NCBI GenBank assembly: GCA_963837775.1
Contig: CAWIOX010000032.1
Location: 1-64,000, forward strand
Origin: CAWIOX01 sp963837775
GTDB taxonomy: Bacteria; Pseudomonadota; Gammaproteobacteria; Burkholderiales; Burkholderiaceae_D
DNA length: 64,000 nucleotides
Direction: 5' to 3'
This document shows, one piece after another, positions 35,284 to 46,771 of this stretch; the first letter of the stretch is position 1, and each line of letters starts with the position of its first letter. The notes under the pieces are model-generated. The model was given only the letters and a program-made list of their open reading frames with translations. It was not told where the DNA came from and ran no database searches. The translations under genes and the position numbers were made by a program.

Positions 35284-37608
35284 TCACTCTTCAACCAATG
35301 TCACAGTGCGGACATCAGGCAACTTCGACAGATCCATCCGATATTTGGAACCGAATGAAGGAACGCCCAGCTCGGACTCTGGCAATTCCCAATCAGCGGG
35401 GAGGTCCCAGAATGTCTTGAACTCATCCTTGAACTTGGCGCTGAGATCGAAGCTGGTCGCAAACATGTGACGCACCTGAACCGATGCATGTTTGGTCATG
35501 ATCCGTGCGCGCTCCTCCTTCATCCATTCGCGTGTTGGAACGGCTCTTGCGATACGCTCCTTGCGGACTGCTTTGCGGCGGGCTGCGGTCTTGGCGACGT
35601 TGACTGTCCAAACCTGATCCTTGTCTTGCGAGATCACGACGCCGTACACCTTTTCAGCGAACTCCGGCAACACGAAGCGGCTGTTGAGATCATTTTCGAC
35701 TGAAGCGCAATCACGATCCAGCGGATCACCAAAGCCTGGACCACCACGCATGTAGTTCAAATACAGGTCATGGTTTTCGAAAATGGCCTCGGTGGTAGTG
35801 CACTGCTGATCGCGCTTGACCTTGGCGGTCGCGCTAATGTGACGCTCGTATTCGGTATTTTCGGGATTCCGATCAGCTCCCAATGGCAGCGACAAACCAT
35901 CCCTGATACGTGCTTCAAGATCTGTTTTGTGCGCTTCGAAACGATAACCAGTAGCTGATGGGTAACCGCCCATCAGACCCCAGTCACTGTTCATGTAGCC
36001 ATTGCCCATGAAGTACATGCTCCAGTCTTGCGCTTTCCATACCATGCGCAGGGTCTCGAAACCACAGCCGCCACGGAATTTGCCATAACCACCGGAGTTG
36101 GTCTTGACGTTCCGGCCCATGTACAGCAGCGGCTCCGCCATTTCCCAAATCTCGATATCGCCCATGTCGCCTTCCGGATTCCACACAGCAGCAGCGTGGT
36201 TGAGGCCATCCTTGATTGCACAAGCGCCTGTTCCGCATGCGGCAGGCTCAAAGCTGTTGACCGCATGTGCTTCGCCATCCTGATTGATACCGCCACCCTG
36301 CAGCCAGTTGGAAGTGTTGGCATTGCCAGCATTGACCTCCTCGAGATAACCGCGTGCAAAGTACGATTGGCTCATCCCGCGCCAGATTCCGCTCCAGCCG
36401 GATACCAGGAAGTGCCATGCGTAAGCATGCGCTGTACGACGGTCATCCGGATTCATCCAGGTGCCTTTTGGCAGTTTGAATTGCGTCGCGTAGTACGCAC
36501 CATCGTTGATGCGCGCTGTTGGAACCAGAGTCTGTGTCAACATGACCCAGATGCCACTGGTGAATGCCACCTGATTGGCATTGAAGCTATGCCAACCCCA
36601 ACGGCTTGCGCCTTCAAAATTGAGTTTCCAGGTCGCATCCGGGTTGATCGTCATTTCGCACGGCGCATGCATGATGCTGTTCATCTTGCCAAACTCTGAC
36701 GCCAGGCACATGTCCTCATGATCATAAGGAATGTCGACAAATGCGACCCTGCGGTAGACACCGGGAACGGTCATTGCCTTGAGCCGTGCCTGCAGGCCGC
36801 GCCGCCCCTCTTCAATGATCTCGTGGGCAAACTTCATGTAATTCTCAAGCCCTTCTGCAGCAAGAACTTCCTCTACCAGCGTGCGAATCATGTGACAACC
36901 GGCAATACGGGTACGTTCGTCCAGAATCCAGTATTTGGTGGTACGTACACTGCGCTGGCTCTCGTGCAGCCAGTCACGCAACGGGGTGTCGTTAACGCCT
37001 GTCTTGCGGCAGGTCACCTGCAAGCCGTCGCCAAAGCGGGAGACTTGACCAGTTGACATCGAACCCGGTGTCATCGCGCCAAGATCAATGACGTGGGTTA
37101 CACCACCGACCCAACCAACCAACTTACCTTCCCAGAAAATCGGCACGATGGTGGCGATATCGCAGGGATGTACATTGCCAATAGAGCAATCGTTGTTGGT
37201 GAACATGTCACCGGGGTTGATACCCGGATTGACTTCCCAGGCATTTTCGATCATGTACTTGATCGCTGCGCCCATGGTGCCGACGTGAATGATGATGCCG
37301 GTGGACGTCAGGATGCAGTCGCCTGATGCGTTATACAGCGTGAAACACAGCTCCCCTTCTTGCTCAACGATAGGCGATGCCGCAATTTTCTTCGCAGTCT
37401 CACGGGCATGCACCAGGCCGCCGCGAATTCTGGAAAATAATTTCTCATAGGTAATTGGATCTGATTCCTTGAACTCAAGCTTTTCGAGGCCGTTGTAGAA
37501 ACCTGTCTCCTTGGTGCGCGCCAATACTTCATCGCGATGCTCTTTGAGGGTCTTGCCGTTACCCAGCAAGTCGGGTAAGCCCATTTCCAGTCTTGACATT
37601 TTATTCAT
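35284..37608 (-). CDS. acxB: Acetone carboxylase alpha subunit (HyuB-like)
   Basis: A 774-residue subunit of the hydantoinase B/oxoprolinase family, matching known alpha subunits of about 775 residues. Typical segments are DCILTSTGIIIHVGTMGAAI, MFTNNDCSIGNVHPCDIATI, WVGGVTHVIDLGAMTPGSMS, YDHEDMCLASEFGKMNSIMH and the late RGGPGFGDPLDRD. It houses the metal-dependent carboxylation site of acetone carboxylase. AGGAG stands 7 nt before the ATG. The gene begins 11 bp after acxA ends. Codon use is less GC-rich than in the flanking housekeeping genes, consistent with transfer as part of the island. Confidence 0.95.
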   Translation of the reverse strand: MNKMSRLEMGLPDLLGNGKTLKEHRDEVLARTKETGFYNGLEKLEFKESDPITYEKLFSRIRGGLVHARETAKKIAASPIVEQEGELCFTLYNASGDCILTSTGIIIHVGTMGAAIKYMIENAWEVNPGINPGDMFTNNDCSIGNVHPCDIATIVPIFWEGKLVGWVGGVTHVIDLGAMTPGSMSTGQVSRFGDGLQVTCRKTGVNDTPLRDWLHESQRSVRTTKYWILDERTRIAGCHMIRTLVEEVLAAEGLENYMKFAHEIIEEGRRGLQARLKAMTVPGVYRRVAFVDIPYDHEDMCLASEFGKMNSIMHAPCEMTINPDATWKLNFEGASRWGWHSFNANQVAFTSGIWVMLTQTLVPTARINDGAYYATQFKLPKGTWMNPDDRRTAHAYAWHFLVSGWSGIWRGMSQSYFARGYLEEVNAGNANTSNWLQGGGINQDGEAHAVNSFEPAACGTGACAIKDGLNHAAAVWNPEGDMGDIEIWEMAEPLLYMGRNVKTNSGGYGKFRGGCGFETLRMVWKAQDWSMYFMGNGYMNSDWGLMGGYPSATGYRFEAHKTDLEARIRDGLSLPLGADRNPENTEYERHISATAKVKRDQQCTTTEAIFENHDLYLNYMRGGPGFGDPLDRDCASVENDLNSRFVLPEFAEKVYGVVISQDKDQVWTVNVAKTAARRKAVRKERIARAVPTREWMKEERARIMTKHASVQVRHMFATSFDLSAKFKDEFKTFWDLPADWELPESELGVPSFGSKYRMDLSKLPDVRTVTLVEE

Positions 37609-37619
37609 GATTTGTCTCC

Positions 37620-39767
37620 TTATTTAACTTCTTTAAGATGAAATAAGCGATGCGTGTCGCAATAGGTTTCGAAGCCTAAAGGCACGATGAACGTTGTCGA
37701 AGGTGATTCGACAATGGCCGGACCCACCACACGGTTACCTGCCTTCAGCGCTTCCATCGACCAGATTTGGGCATCCTGCCATTTTTTATGGCGATAAAAA
37801 GGACGGCTGCCGATGTGCGCTTCTTTTGGAGGAATCGGGCCAGCATCCGGCTCTTCAGGCAGTTCAGGCTTGGAAGAAATAACACTGCCGCGCATGATGG
37901 CGCCCGTTACACCAAAACCCAACTCCGGGGAACTAGCGGAAGATGCATAAACGCGTGCATAAGTCTCGTCAAATGCATGCACCATCTTTTCCCAGTCCGC
38001 AACGCTGGAAGCGCTGGTGATGGGGGAACTGATTTCGAGATCGTTCAGTTGTCCCATGAACTGCATCCGATAGCCAGGGCGCAGCAATACATCCTCCGGC
38101 TTGAAGCCGTTAATGATGAATTCTTCAATAACCTTTTCGCTCAGTTCAGCCCATGCTTCCGTCACAGTTTTGCAGGCCAGTTCTTTCTCCGCGTCTGTGG
38201 CATTTGGTCCAACACCGATATCGACGCTCTTGTCATAGCGGTATTCGTACTCGGCGCAGGCACAGCCGAATGCGGAGAAACCAGCGGCCCATGCCGGCAC
38301 AATCACGTCCTTGAAGCCCAGACCTTCGGTGTAGCCGTAGGTATGGACCGGGCCTGCACCGCCGTATGAGAAGCAAACGAAGTCAGCCGGGTTGTAGCCC
38401 TTGGCGCTGATGACGGAGCGCATGTATTCACGCAGGTTTAAATCCAGCAGTTCGATAACGCCTGCGGCAGCATCTTCGACTGACAGTCCGAGCGGATCGG
38501 CAATTTGTTCCTTCAGGTATTTGCGCGCACGGTCGACGTCGAGCTTGATGGCACCGCCAAGGAAATTGTCCGGATTAAGATATCCCAGCACAACGTGACA
38601 ATCTGAAACTGACACGGTGTCCAGACCGCTGTCTGCCCAGCACATACCAACGCGATAACCTGCGCTGTCCGGGCCGAGTTTGATCGCTTTGCTGTACGGA
38701 TCAATGCGGATATGGCTACCTGCGCCAGCACCAACTGAATCCATTGCGACGAGTGGCAACGAAAGTAACAAGCGAGCCATGTCCGGATCGGATTGGATGG
38801 CGAAGTTGCCCTTGGTGATGATGGCCATGTCAAAGCTGGTGCCGCCGATATCGCTGCAGGCAATATTGTCGTAACCTAGTTTCTCGCCCAGGAATTTTGA
38901 ACCGATCACGCCGCCGATGGGACCGGAGACGATGGTACGGGCAAGTTCCTTGGCTTTCCAACCGATGGTGCCGCCGTGAGTTGCCATTACGCGCAGATCG
39001 AACTTGGCGCCATGCTTTTTGAAGCGATCACTTACTTTTTTTAGCGTTGCGCGTGATGGCTCTGCCGCGTAAGCTTCCAGAATGGTCGTGTTGGTGCGGT
39101 GACTTTCTTTGCGTGAAGGATAATAATCCACGGTTGCGAAGACCGGAATGTCCACACCAAGGGCCTTCAATTCTTCGCGGCAGATATCACGTGCCCGAAG
39201 TTCGCTTTTTTCGTTTTTGTGCGATTGCAACAGACTGATAACGATCGCCTTTGAACCACGCGCCACCAACTCGCGGGTTGCAACGCGAACTTCTTCTTCA
39301 CGCAATGGGATCACAACCTGACCCTGGACATCGGTACGCTCGGTAACGCCACGGGTGCGGGACAGCGGCACCAAGGGTTCATCGTAACGGTGGCAGTTCA
39401 AATGGATACGTTCTTCCAGCGCATACCCGAGGTAGCTCTGAGCCGCACGACCCATTGAATGGATATCCTCAAAACCCCGATTACACATCAGACCCACATC
39501 AAGGCCTTTACGCTGAACCACCCGGTTTAACATGGCAGTGCCGGAATAGACGCAGGTCAAAAGTTCCGGGAAAACATCATCAACATTGCGCTGCCATTCA
39601 ACGAGAGCGTCAACAGACGATTCGTAAATAGCTTGTGATTCATCTCCAGGATTACTCTGTGCTTTACCGACGACGAATGATCCGTCCTCCCTTACAAAGA
39701 AGGTGTCAGTCATCGTGCCGCCGGCATCGATGCCCATCACCTGTACTGGCGAGTGTTGAGCTTGCAT
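37620..39767 (-). CDS. acxA: Acetone carboxylase beta subunit (HyuA-like)
   Basis: A 715-residue ASKHA-fold subunit of the hydantoinase A family. The N-terminus MGIDAGGTMTDTFFVREDG holds the first phosphate-binding loop. Later come GFEDIHSMGRAAQSYLGY, IVSGPIGGVIGSKFLGEKLG, CSDIGGTSFDMAIITKGNFA and FSYGGAGPVHTYGYTEG. It probably activates substrates with ATP (phosphorylation of acetone or bicarbonate) for the carboxylation. GGAG precedes the ATG at 39767. It is the first gene of the operon, about 100 nt downstream of the predicted start of a sigma-54 promoter. Confidence 0.95.
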   Translation of the reverse strand: MQAQHSPVQVMGIDAGGTMTDTFFVREDGSFVVGKAQSNPGDESQAIYESSVDALVEWQRNVDDVFPELLTCVYSGTAMLNRVVQRKGLDVGLMCNRGFEDIHSMGRAAQSYLGYALEERIHLNCHRYDEPLVPLSRTRGVTERTDVQGQVVIPLREEEVRVATRELVARGSKAIVISLLQSHKNEKSELRARDICREELKALGVDIPVFATVDYYPSRKESHRTNTTILEAYAAEPSRATLKKVSDRFKKHGAKFDLRVMATHGGTIGWKAKELARTIVSGPIGGVIGSKFLGEKLGYDNIACSDIGGTSFDMAIITKGNFAIQSDPDMARLLLSLPLVAMDSVGAGAGSHIRIDPYSKAIKLGPDSAGYRVGMCWADSGLDTVSVSDCHVVLGYLNPDNFLGGAIKLDVDRARKYLKEQIADPLGLSVEDAAAGVIELLDLNLREYMRSVISAKGYNPADFVCFSYGGAGPVHTYGYTEGLGFKDVIVPAWAAGFSAFGCACAEYEYRYDKSVDIGVGPNATDAEKELACKTVTEAWAELSEKVIEEFIINGFKPEDVLLRPGYRMQFMGQLNDLEISSPITSASSVADWEKMVHAFDETYARVYASSASSPELGFGVTGAIMRGSVISSKPELPEEPDAGPIPPKEAHIGSRPFYRHKKWQDAQIWSMEALKAGNRVVGPAIVESPSTTFIVPLGFETYCDTHRLFHLKEVK

Positions 39768-39877
39768 GTGTGTCTCCTCAATGGATGTGGTTTTTCAAAT
39801 CCAGCCACCGACCGTCCTCAACAGTTGGTGGCTGCATATATGGCGATGAAATTTAATTAGACCGCACACCAGGTATC

Positions 39878-39892
39878 GCAAAGAGCGTGCCA
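39878..39892 (-). promoter_or_regulatory. Sigma-54 promoter of the acx operon
   Basis: On the minus strand TGGCAC-N5-TTGC is an exact -24/-12 element (GG at -24, GC at -12 with the required 10-bp spacing between them). It lies about 110 bp before acxA. The divergent activator gene acxR encodes the type of ATPase such promoters need. Confidence 0.88.
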
Positions 39893-40367
39893 GTACTTTG
39901 GATGGCTTGAAAAAAACCATTTCTCCCTATGAGAGGCAGAAAAAATTAGCAGTTTTTAGAATAAAAATACGTCTATTTCGAACGTTTGTTTTTCGGACGG
40001 ACATGTTGAATACGACCGGAAATCGAACGCTATTTAGCTTTAACAGGGAAATTGGAACTCGGATTGCGTACGTGTGTGAAGATCCATACGCCGAAGTGAT
40101 CATCATGAAATGACAGCCTGTGTTTTGCTGGGAGAGTGAATCAAATTTTTAGGAATTCAGATTCGTGATTAAGCAAGCCAAAATGAGGACCTTATGCAAA
40201 GCCATTCTTAAACGGCGTTGCACTTCCACGTTAAATCAGCGTTATGAAGAGGTGTATAGTCACAGAAAAAGTTAATAAATTTTTCAAGAAAAGCCTGCCA
40301 GCAAAGTGGGGCTGAGGGGAGAAGTCGGACCCTGCGGAAATAAGGCGCATAGCCAGTAGGAGACAAC
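39893..40367. other. acxA-acxR regulatory region
   Basis: This AT-rich gap between the divergent acxA and acxR genes should hold the upstream activator sites. TCGAACG words near 39979 and 40023 are candidates but too weak to call. No gene is supported; the short frame at 39898-40113 has no motif. Confidence 0.5.
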
Positions 40368-42389
40368 ATGATTGCAAACGAGCCAAACCAGCGGCTTTCC
40401 AATCCTCAAAATAACCAGAAGGTCATGGCCGCCTGGGAAGGGTTTCTGAGCGGCCAAGCTCCACAGACCAATGCATTACGTTGCCTAATCGATGATTCAT
40501 GGCGGCGCTGTCTGGAGGTGCAGGTGGATCCGGCCCGACAGCAGGCACTATCCCCTGTCAATGAGGCCACACTCAGTTCTTTGCAGCACCAGCATCGTGA
40601 GTTGTTGACCGCCGGAAAGCAGGTCATGGCGATGGCAAAGGATTTCTTAGCAGAAACCGAGACGATCATGATCCTGACCGATCCGAACGGGATGATACTG
40701 GGCGTTGAGGGGGATCCCCGCGCATTGGGGGCGGCTGAGAACATTCACCTTATTCCCGGAAGCAGTTGGAACGAGCTGATTTGTGGGACCAATGCGATCG
40801 GCACCGCCCTGTCAATCGGCCAGCCAGTGCAGATCCATGCAGCAGAGCATTTTTGTGCAGGGATCAAACAGTGGACATGTTCAGCGACCGTCATCCGTGA
40901 TCCCTACGACGGAAAGATCCTGGGCGCCGTCGATGTTTCCGGCCTGGGCAAGACATTCAGCCCTTATAGCCTGGCTTTGGCCGTCACCACTGCCAGCAGA
41001 ATCGAAAGCCAACTGGCCAAGCTGGAGATGGACTTTCGATATCAATTGCTGGAACGAGGCATGGCGAAAATGTCCAGTCAGACAGACGGCATAATTATCT
41101 GCGACCGTCGCGGGTATCCTATCAAGGTAAACGAGCAGGCAGCATCTGCTCTGCTCGCGAGGGGCATAGACTTCGATCTCAAAAACACGACCCAGATCCC
41201 GACCTTGAGTATGGGGGCATTTGCGCCCCCTACCCACCTCGAGGCTCCAGAATGGCTCCGTGCGGACTGGGTCGAGCCAATTATCAATGCGGGGGAACAG
41301 ATCGGAACTCTGTTGACAATTCCAGGGTTACCGCAGACCAGCATATCTTTGCACGTTGCCAGAAAGGAAAAAACAGAGAAAGTTGCGATGACTACGAGCA
41401 TCAGGGGATTCGCGGGTATTGTTGGAGGCAGCGACGCCTTGGCCCAAGCGGTGCAAAAGGCGAGGCTGCTGGCCAAAACCAATGTGCCGGTGCTGTTGCT
41501 CGGCGAAACAGGAGTAGGCAAGGAAAACTTTGCGCAAGGGATCCACTGCTCCGGACATACAGGGGAACGTCCATTTGTTACGCTCAACTGCGGTGGACTT
41601 TCCAAGGATCTCTTGGCAAGCGAACTCTTTGGCTATTGCGAGGGGGCTTTTACTGGATCGCGTCGCGGTGGCATGGTCGGCAAGGTCGAGGCGGCGAATG
41701 GTGGCACGCTGTTTCTCGATGAGCTCGGCGAAATGCCACTAGAATTGCAACCGCACTTCTTGCGGGTTCTAGAAGAAGGGGAAATTTATCGTATCGGAGA
41801 AACTACGCCACGAAAAATATGCTTCAAACTGATCACGGCAACCAACAGGGATCTTCGGGAGGAGGTTGCTGAGGGGCGGTTCCGCATGGACCTCTTTTAC
41901 CGGGTATCGGTAACCAGTATCCGCATTCCGCCGCTGCGGGAACGTAGAGAGGACATCCGGCCGCTGGTGGAGCATTTTCTCTGCAAATTTTCCGAACAGT
42001 ACGGCGCCATCCCTAAGCAGATCAAGCCCGAAGTTATTACTGCGCTGGAAAACCACGCTTGGCCTGGGAACGTGCGTGAGCTGCGCAACGTGGTCGAAAG
42101 CATGTTTTTGATGGCCAATGGTGAATCGTTGAGTTTAGATGATCTGCCACCTGAAATCGGATTACCACTGGTTTCCGACAACAGGAAAATTAACGTGCGA
42201 TCTCCCGCAGCCACGGGGAAGCTGGAAGACGCTGAGCTGGAATTTATTCGCGAAACTCTGGAAGCGGACCGAGGCAATCTTACTTTAGTGGCCAAGCATC
42301 TTGGCATTGCAAAAAGCACCCTGTACATTAAGCTTAAAAAATATGGGTTGGATCAGGTTGTGAATGGTGTCAGAGGATCAAGTCGTTAG
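40368..42389 (+). CDS. acxR: Sigma-54-dependent activator of the acx operon (AcoR/AcxR family)
   Basis: A 673-residue enhancer-binding protein. It has an N-terminal sensory part with a GAF-like domain (WNELICGTNAIGTALSIGQP, CSATVIRDPYDGKILGAVD), a PAS-like middle, and a AAA+ domain with the Walker A LLGETGVGKENFA, the sigma-54 contact GAFTGS and NGGTLFLDELGEMP. A Fis-type HTH ends the protein (LTLVAKHLGIAKSTLYIKLK). AGGAG precedes the ATG. It probably senses acetone or a related ketone/alcohol and activates acxABC from the sigma-54 promoter at 39878. A clear terminator follows. Confidence 0.93.
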   Translation: MIANEPNQRLSNPQNNQKVMAAWEGFLSGQAPQTNALRCLIDDSWRRCLEVQVDPARQQALSPVNEATLSSLQHQHRELLTAGKQVMAMAKDFLAETETIMILTDPNGMILGVEGDPRALGAAENIHLIPGSSWNELICGTNAIGTALSIGQPVQIHAAEHFCAGIKQWTCSATVIRDPYDGKILGAVDVSGLGKTFSPYSLALAVTTASRIESQLAKLEMDFRYQLLERGMAKMSSQTDGIIICDRRGYPIKVNEQAASALLARGIDFDLKNTTQIPTLSMGAFAPPTHLEAPEWLRADWVEPIINAGEQIGTLLTIPGLPQTSISLHVARKEKTEKVAMTTSIRGFAGIVGGSDALAQAVQKARLLAKTNVPVLLLGETGVGKENFAQGIHCSGHTGERPFVTLNCGGLSKDLLASELFGYCEGAFTGSRRGGMVGKVEAANGGTLFLDELGEMPLELQPHFLRVLEEGEIYRIGETTPRKICFKLITATNRDLREEVAEGRFRMDLFYRVSVTSIRIPPLRERREDIRPLVEHFLCKFSEQYGAIPKQIKPEVITALENHAWPGNVRELRNVVESMFLMANGESLSLDDLPPEIGLPLVSDNRKINVRSPAATGKLEDAELEFIRETLEADRGNLTLVAKHLGIAKSTLYIKLKKYGLDQVVNGVRGSSR

Positions 42390-42480
42390 GGGTACTCGAC
42401 TCTGATTCTTTTCTAAGCCCGACTTTGTCCATTCAAGTGAGGCCAAGTTGAGTCAAAAGTTTCATGTTGACTATAGAGTC

Positions 42481-42510
42481 AAAAGCCGCCGTTGCTTGCG
42501 GCTTTTTTTA
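42481..42510 (+). terminator. Rho-independent terminator of acxR
   Basis: Arms AAAAGCCGC and GCGGCTTTT flank an 8-nt loop and run into seven Ts. It lies about 90 bp past the acxR stop. Confidence 0.85.
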
Positions 42511-42615
42511 CTGCTCATGACGGGTCGGACGCAAGAAGCGGCTCATTGAATACATGATTTCTCGGTTGGCAGAGAATTACATAACCCTAATGCCACATCT
42601 CCCGTTCACTATAGA

Positions 42616-42717
42616 ACTCATAATGCTGAGGTCGGTGGTTCAAATCCACCTATCCCACCAAAGAATAGTCCACAACATCAATGGCCTAGCTCACTTCGAG
42701 CTAGGCCATTTTTGTTT
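42616..42717 (+). repeat. Right island boundary repeat (attR-like), tRNA-Met 3' fragment
   Basis: This copy of 28511-28613 carries the anticodon-loop-to-CCA half of tRNA-Met and the terminator, without the 5' half. Within the acceptor arm it reads TATCCCACCA instead of TATCACCACCA, and there is a G-to-A change beside the anticodon stem. Those changes are expected of a relic no longer under tRNA selection. Confidence 0.87.
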
Positions 42718-43134
42718 TGCTACCATGCTGCGCTGCTGTTCACTGACCAGAAATTCGGTTGAGCGTTAAATGCCTGATGCATGCATAGTCGCTCCATTGA
42801 CAAGCACATGATCCCAGCAGCGGATCAGGACTGACCTTCGATAACACAAACTGGATGAAGTGCTGCAATTGGGCAACGAATTTGCCTACGATTTGTCCAA
42901 TTTCAGTTTGGCTTGTAGCAACTGCCGTCATTCCCTTGATCTGCATCTAATACTGACCCATTTAACGAATGCACACTTGAGATTAGACACGTGTGTAGCC
43001 AATCCTGCCCACGACATTTAACGCAACAGAACCAGCGCAGGTTGGTGGAAGCTGGGCAACGACCTTGGTCGGTGGGCCTCAACCCGGAAAGCGCGCCAAA
43101 AAAGGTGTATTTATGCTTATCCAGGTAGGCGAAC
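42718..43134. other. Region without a recognised gene; leader of kinase copy 2
   Basis: No reliable gene is seen; a 68-codon minus-strand frame (42740-42946) has no known motif. The part from about 42970 to 43134 is a diverged copy of 29160-29329 and must contain the promoter of the kinase-cyclase operon. Confidence 0.55.
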
Positions 43135-44954
<1,820 letters not shown>

Positions 44955-44958
<4 letters not shown>

Positions 44959-46149
44959 GCGCGAACTCGGCACCCGCAGTTGTCCCCCACAAGATCCTGA
45001 TCGTGGATGACACCCCGGCCAACCTGGGCGTGATCGTCGAAAGCCTGGAAGACCGCGGCTTTCGGGTGGTCGTCGCGCAGGACGGCGAAGAAGGGCTGCA
45101 ACGGGCCGACTTCGTGCAGCCGGACCTGATCCTGCTCGACGTGATGATGCCGGGGCTGGACGGCTTTGAAGTCTGCCGCCGCCTGAAGGCGCTGGCCAGC
45201 ACCCGCGAGATCCCGGTGATCTTCATGACTTCGCTGACCGAGACCGAGCACAAGATCACCGCGTTCACGGCCGGCGGGGTCGACTATGTGACCAAACCCT
45301 TGCAGATCGACGAAGTGATGGCGCGGGTCAGCACGCACCTGAACCTGCATGCGATGCAGCAGCAGACTGGAAGCGCAAAACGCGCAGCTGCAGCAGGAGA
45401 TCGTCGAGCGCCGGCAAGCCGAACAGGCGCTGGAGACCAGCCGCGAACTGATCCGGCGCCAGAGGGACGAGCTCAAGGACCTGTATGACAAGATCGTCGC
45501 CGAGCAACAGGTGTCGGAGCGGCTGCTGCTCAACGTGTTGCCGTATCCGATCGCCGAGCGACTGAAGGCGCACCCCGAAGTCATCGCCGACAGTTTTCAG
45601 GAAGCCACCGTATTGTTCGCCGACATCGTCGAATTCACCCGTTTTTCTGCCGGCATGAGCCCGCAGCGGCTGGTGGCGATGCTCAATGAGATCTTCACCG
45701 ACTTCGACGGCATTGCCGACAATCGCGGCCTGGAGAAGATCAAGACCATCGGCGACGCCTACATGGCTGCCGCAGGACTGCCGGTGCCGGCCCCCGATCA
45801 TGCGGTGCGGGCCGCGCACATGGCGCTCGACATGATGGATGCGCTGGAGCGCTTCAATGCGCGCAACGGCTACCACTTGCAGCTGCGCATCGGCATCAAC
45901 AGCGGTGCGGTGGTGGCCGGCGTGATCGGCAAGCGCAAGTTCATCTACGACTTGTGGGGCGACGCGGTCAACACCGCCAGCCGGATGGAATCGCACGGCG
46001 TGGCCGGCTACGTGCAGGTGACGGATGCGACCCGGCAGCGGCTGGGTGCGCCGTTCCTGTTCGAGGAGCGCGGCATCATCGAGGCCAAGGGCATCGGCGC
46101 GCTGCATACCTGGTTCCTGACTGGCAGGCGCAGCGCGTTGTCAGGGTGA
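44955..46149 (+). CDS. Receiver-class III adenylate cyclase response regulator (copy 2, one frameshift)
   Basis: Domains: receiver (KILIVDDTPANLGVIVESLE, acceptor in LLDVMMPGLDG), a coiled-coil linker (QAEQALETSRELIRRQRDEL) and a class III cyclase. Metal-binding aspartates lie in VLFADIVEFTRFSAG and TIGDAYMAAAG. EKIKTIGD supplies the adenine-binding Lys and YDLWGDAVNTASRM the adenine-binding Asp and the catalytic Asn/Arg, so ATP is the likely substrate and cAMP the product. An extra A near 45365 (compared with copy 1) breaks the frame within the linker; without it the protein is about 397 residues. A terminator follows at 46154-46180. Confidence 0.87.
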
Positions 46150-46153
46150 TCAC

Positions 46154-46180
46154 CGGGCGCAAAAATGCGTGCCTTTTTTT
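46154..46180 (+). terminator. Terminator of the kinase-cyclase operon
   Basis: GGGCGCA and TGCGTGCC pair with one bulge around AAAA and run into seven Ts, shortly after the cyclase stop. The rest of the gap to 46406 shows no gene. Confidence 0.7.
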
Positions 46181-46406
46181 ATTTCCGTGGCCGTTTCTGC
46201 TCGGTGCATCTGCAACATCGCGGCCGGTGACAAACGCCGCACAATACGAGCGGCACTTTGCCTCTCATTGCTCAAGTACGCTAAACTGCTGATTTTTCAT
46301 CGCTTTTCCTTATCTATCGCGGCAAGATGCGTATCAGTTCTTCTGCAGCAAGACTGCAGCATGTTTGCTGCCCTGATTCACTCGTTTGCAACGCACCGGA
46401 GTCACT

Positions 46407-46719
46407 ATGCGGGTTACACGCTTTCTGATGGGTTTATTGCTGTCCGCACTGGCGTTGTCCGCCGCCGCGTTCGAGCGGCCGTTTCCGTCGATCGCCAAGC
46501 GCGGCACGATGGCGCCGGCCAATCACCCGCAAATCGTCATCGATGGCAAGCTGCGCAACCTGACTGCCGCCGCACGCATCTGGAATACCGAGAATCTGAT
46601 TGAAATGCCGGCTGCCTTGCGCGGCAGCGGCTTTCAAAGTCAATTACACCGAAGACAGCCAGGGCGATATCGATCGCGTCTGGATCCTGACTGCGGATGA
46701 AGCCAGTCAAAAGCGCTGA
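46407..46719 (+). pseudogene. Small exported protein, frameshifted
   Basis: The first part encodes a signal peptide (MRVTRFLMGLLLSALALSAA) and a mature start FERPFPSIAKRGTMAPANHP with IVIDGKLRNLTAAARIWNTE. Near 46615-46635 the frame shifts by one base; the other frame then gives FKVNYTEDSQGDIDRVWILT and a stop at 46717. The joined protein would be about 104 residues, periplasmic, and of unknown role. The shift may be a sequence error. It precedes miaB by about 50 bp. Confidence 0.65.
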
Positions 46720-46771
46720 ATCTGCACACCGACAATCGATTCACCAGCACGACTCAATACCCAATAACACC

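Noticed and set aside
39960..40030. AcxR enhancer sites
   Set aside because: TCGAACG occurs twice but without clear symmetry or phasing.
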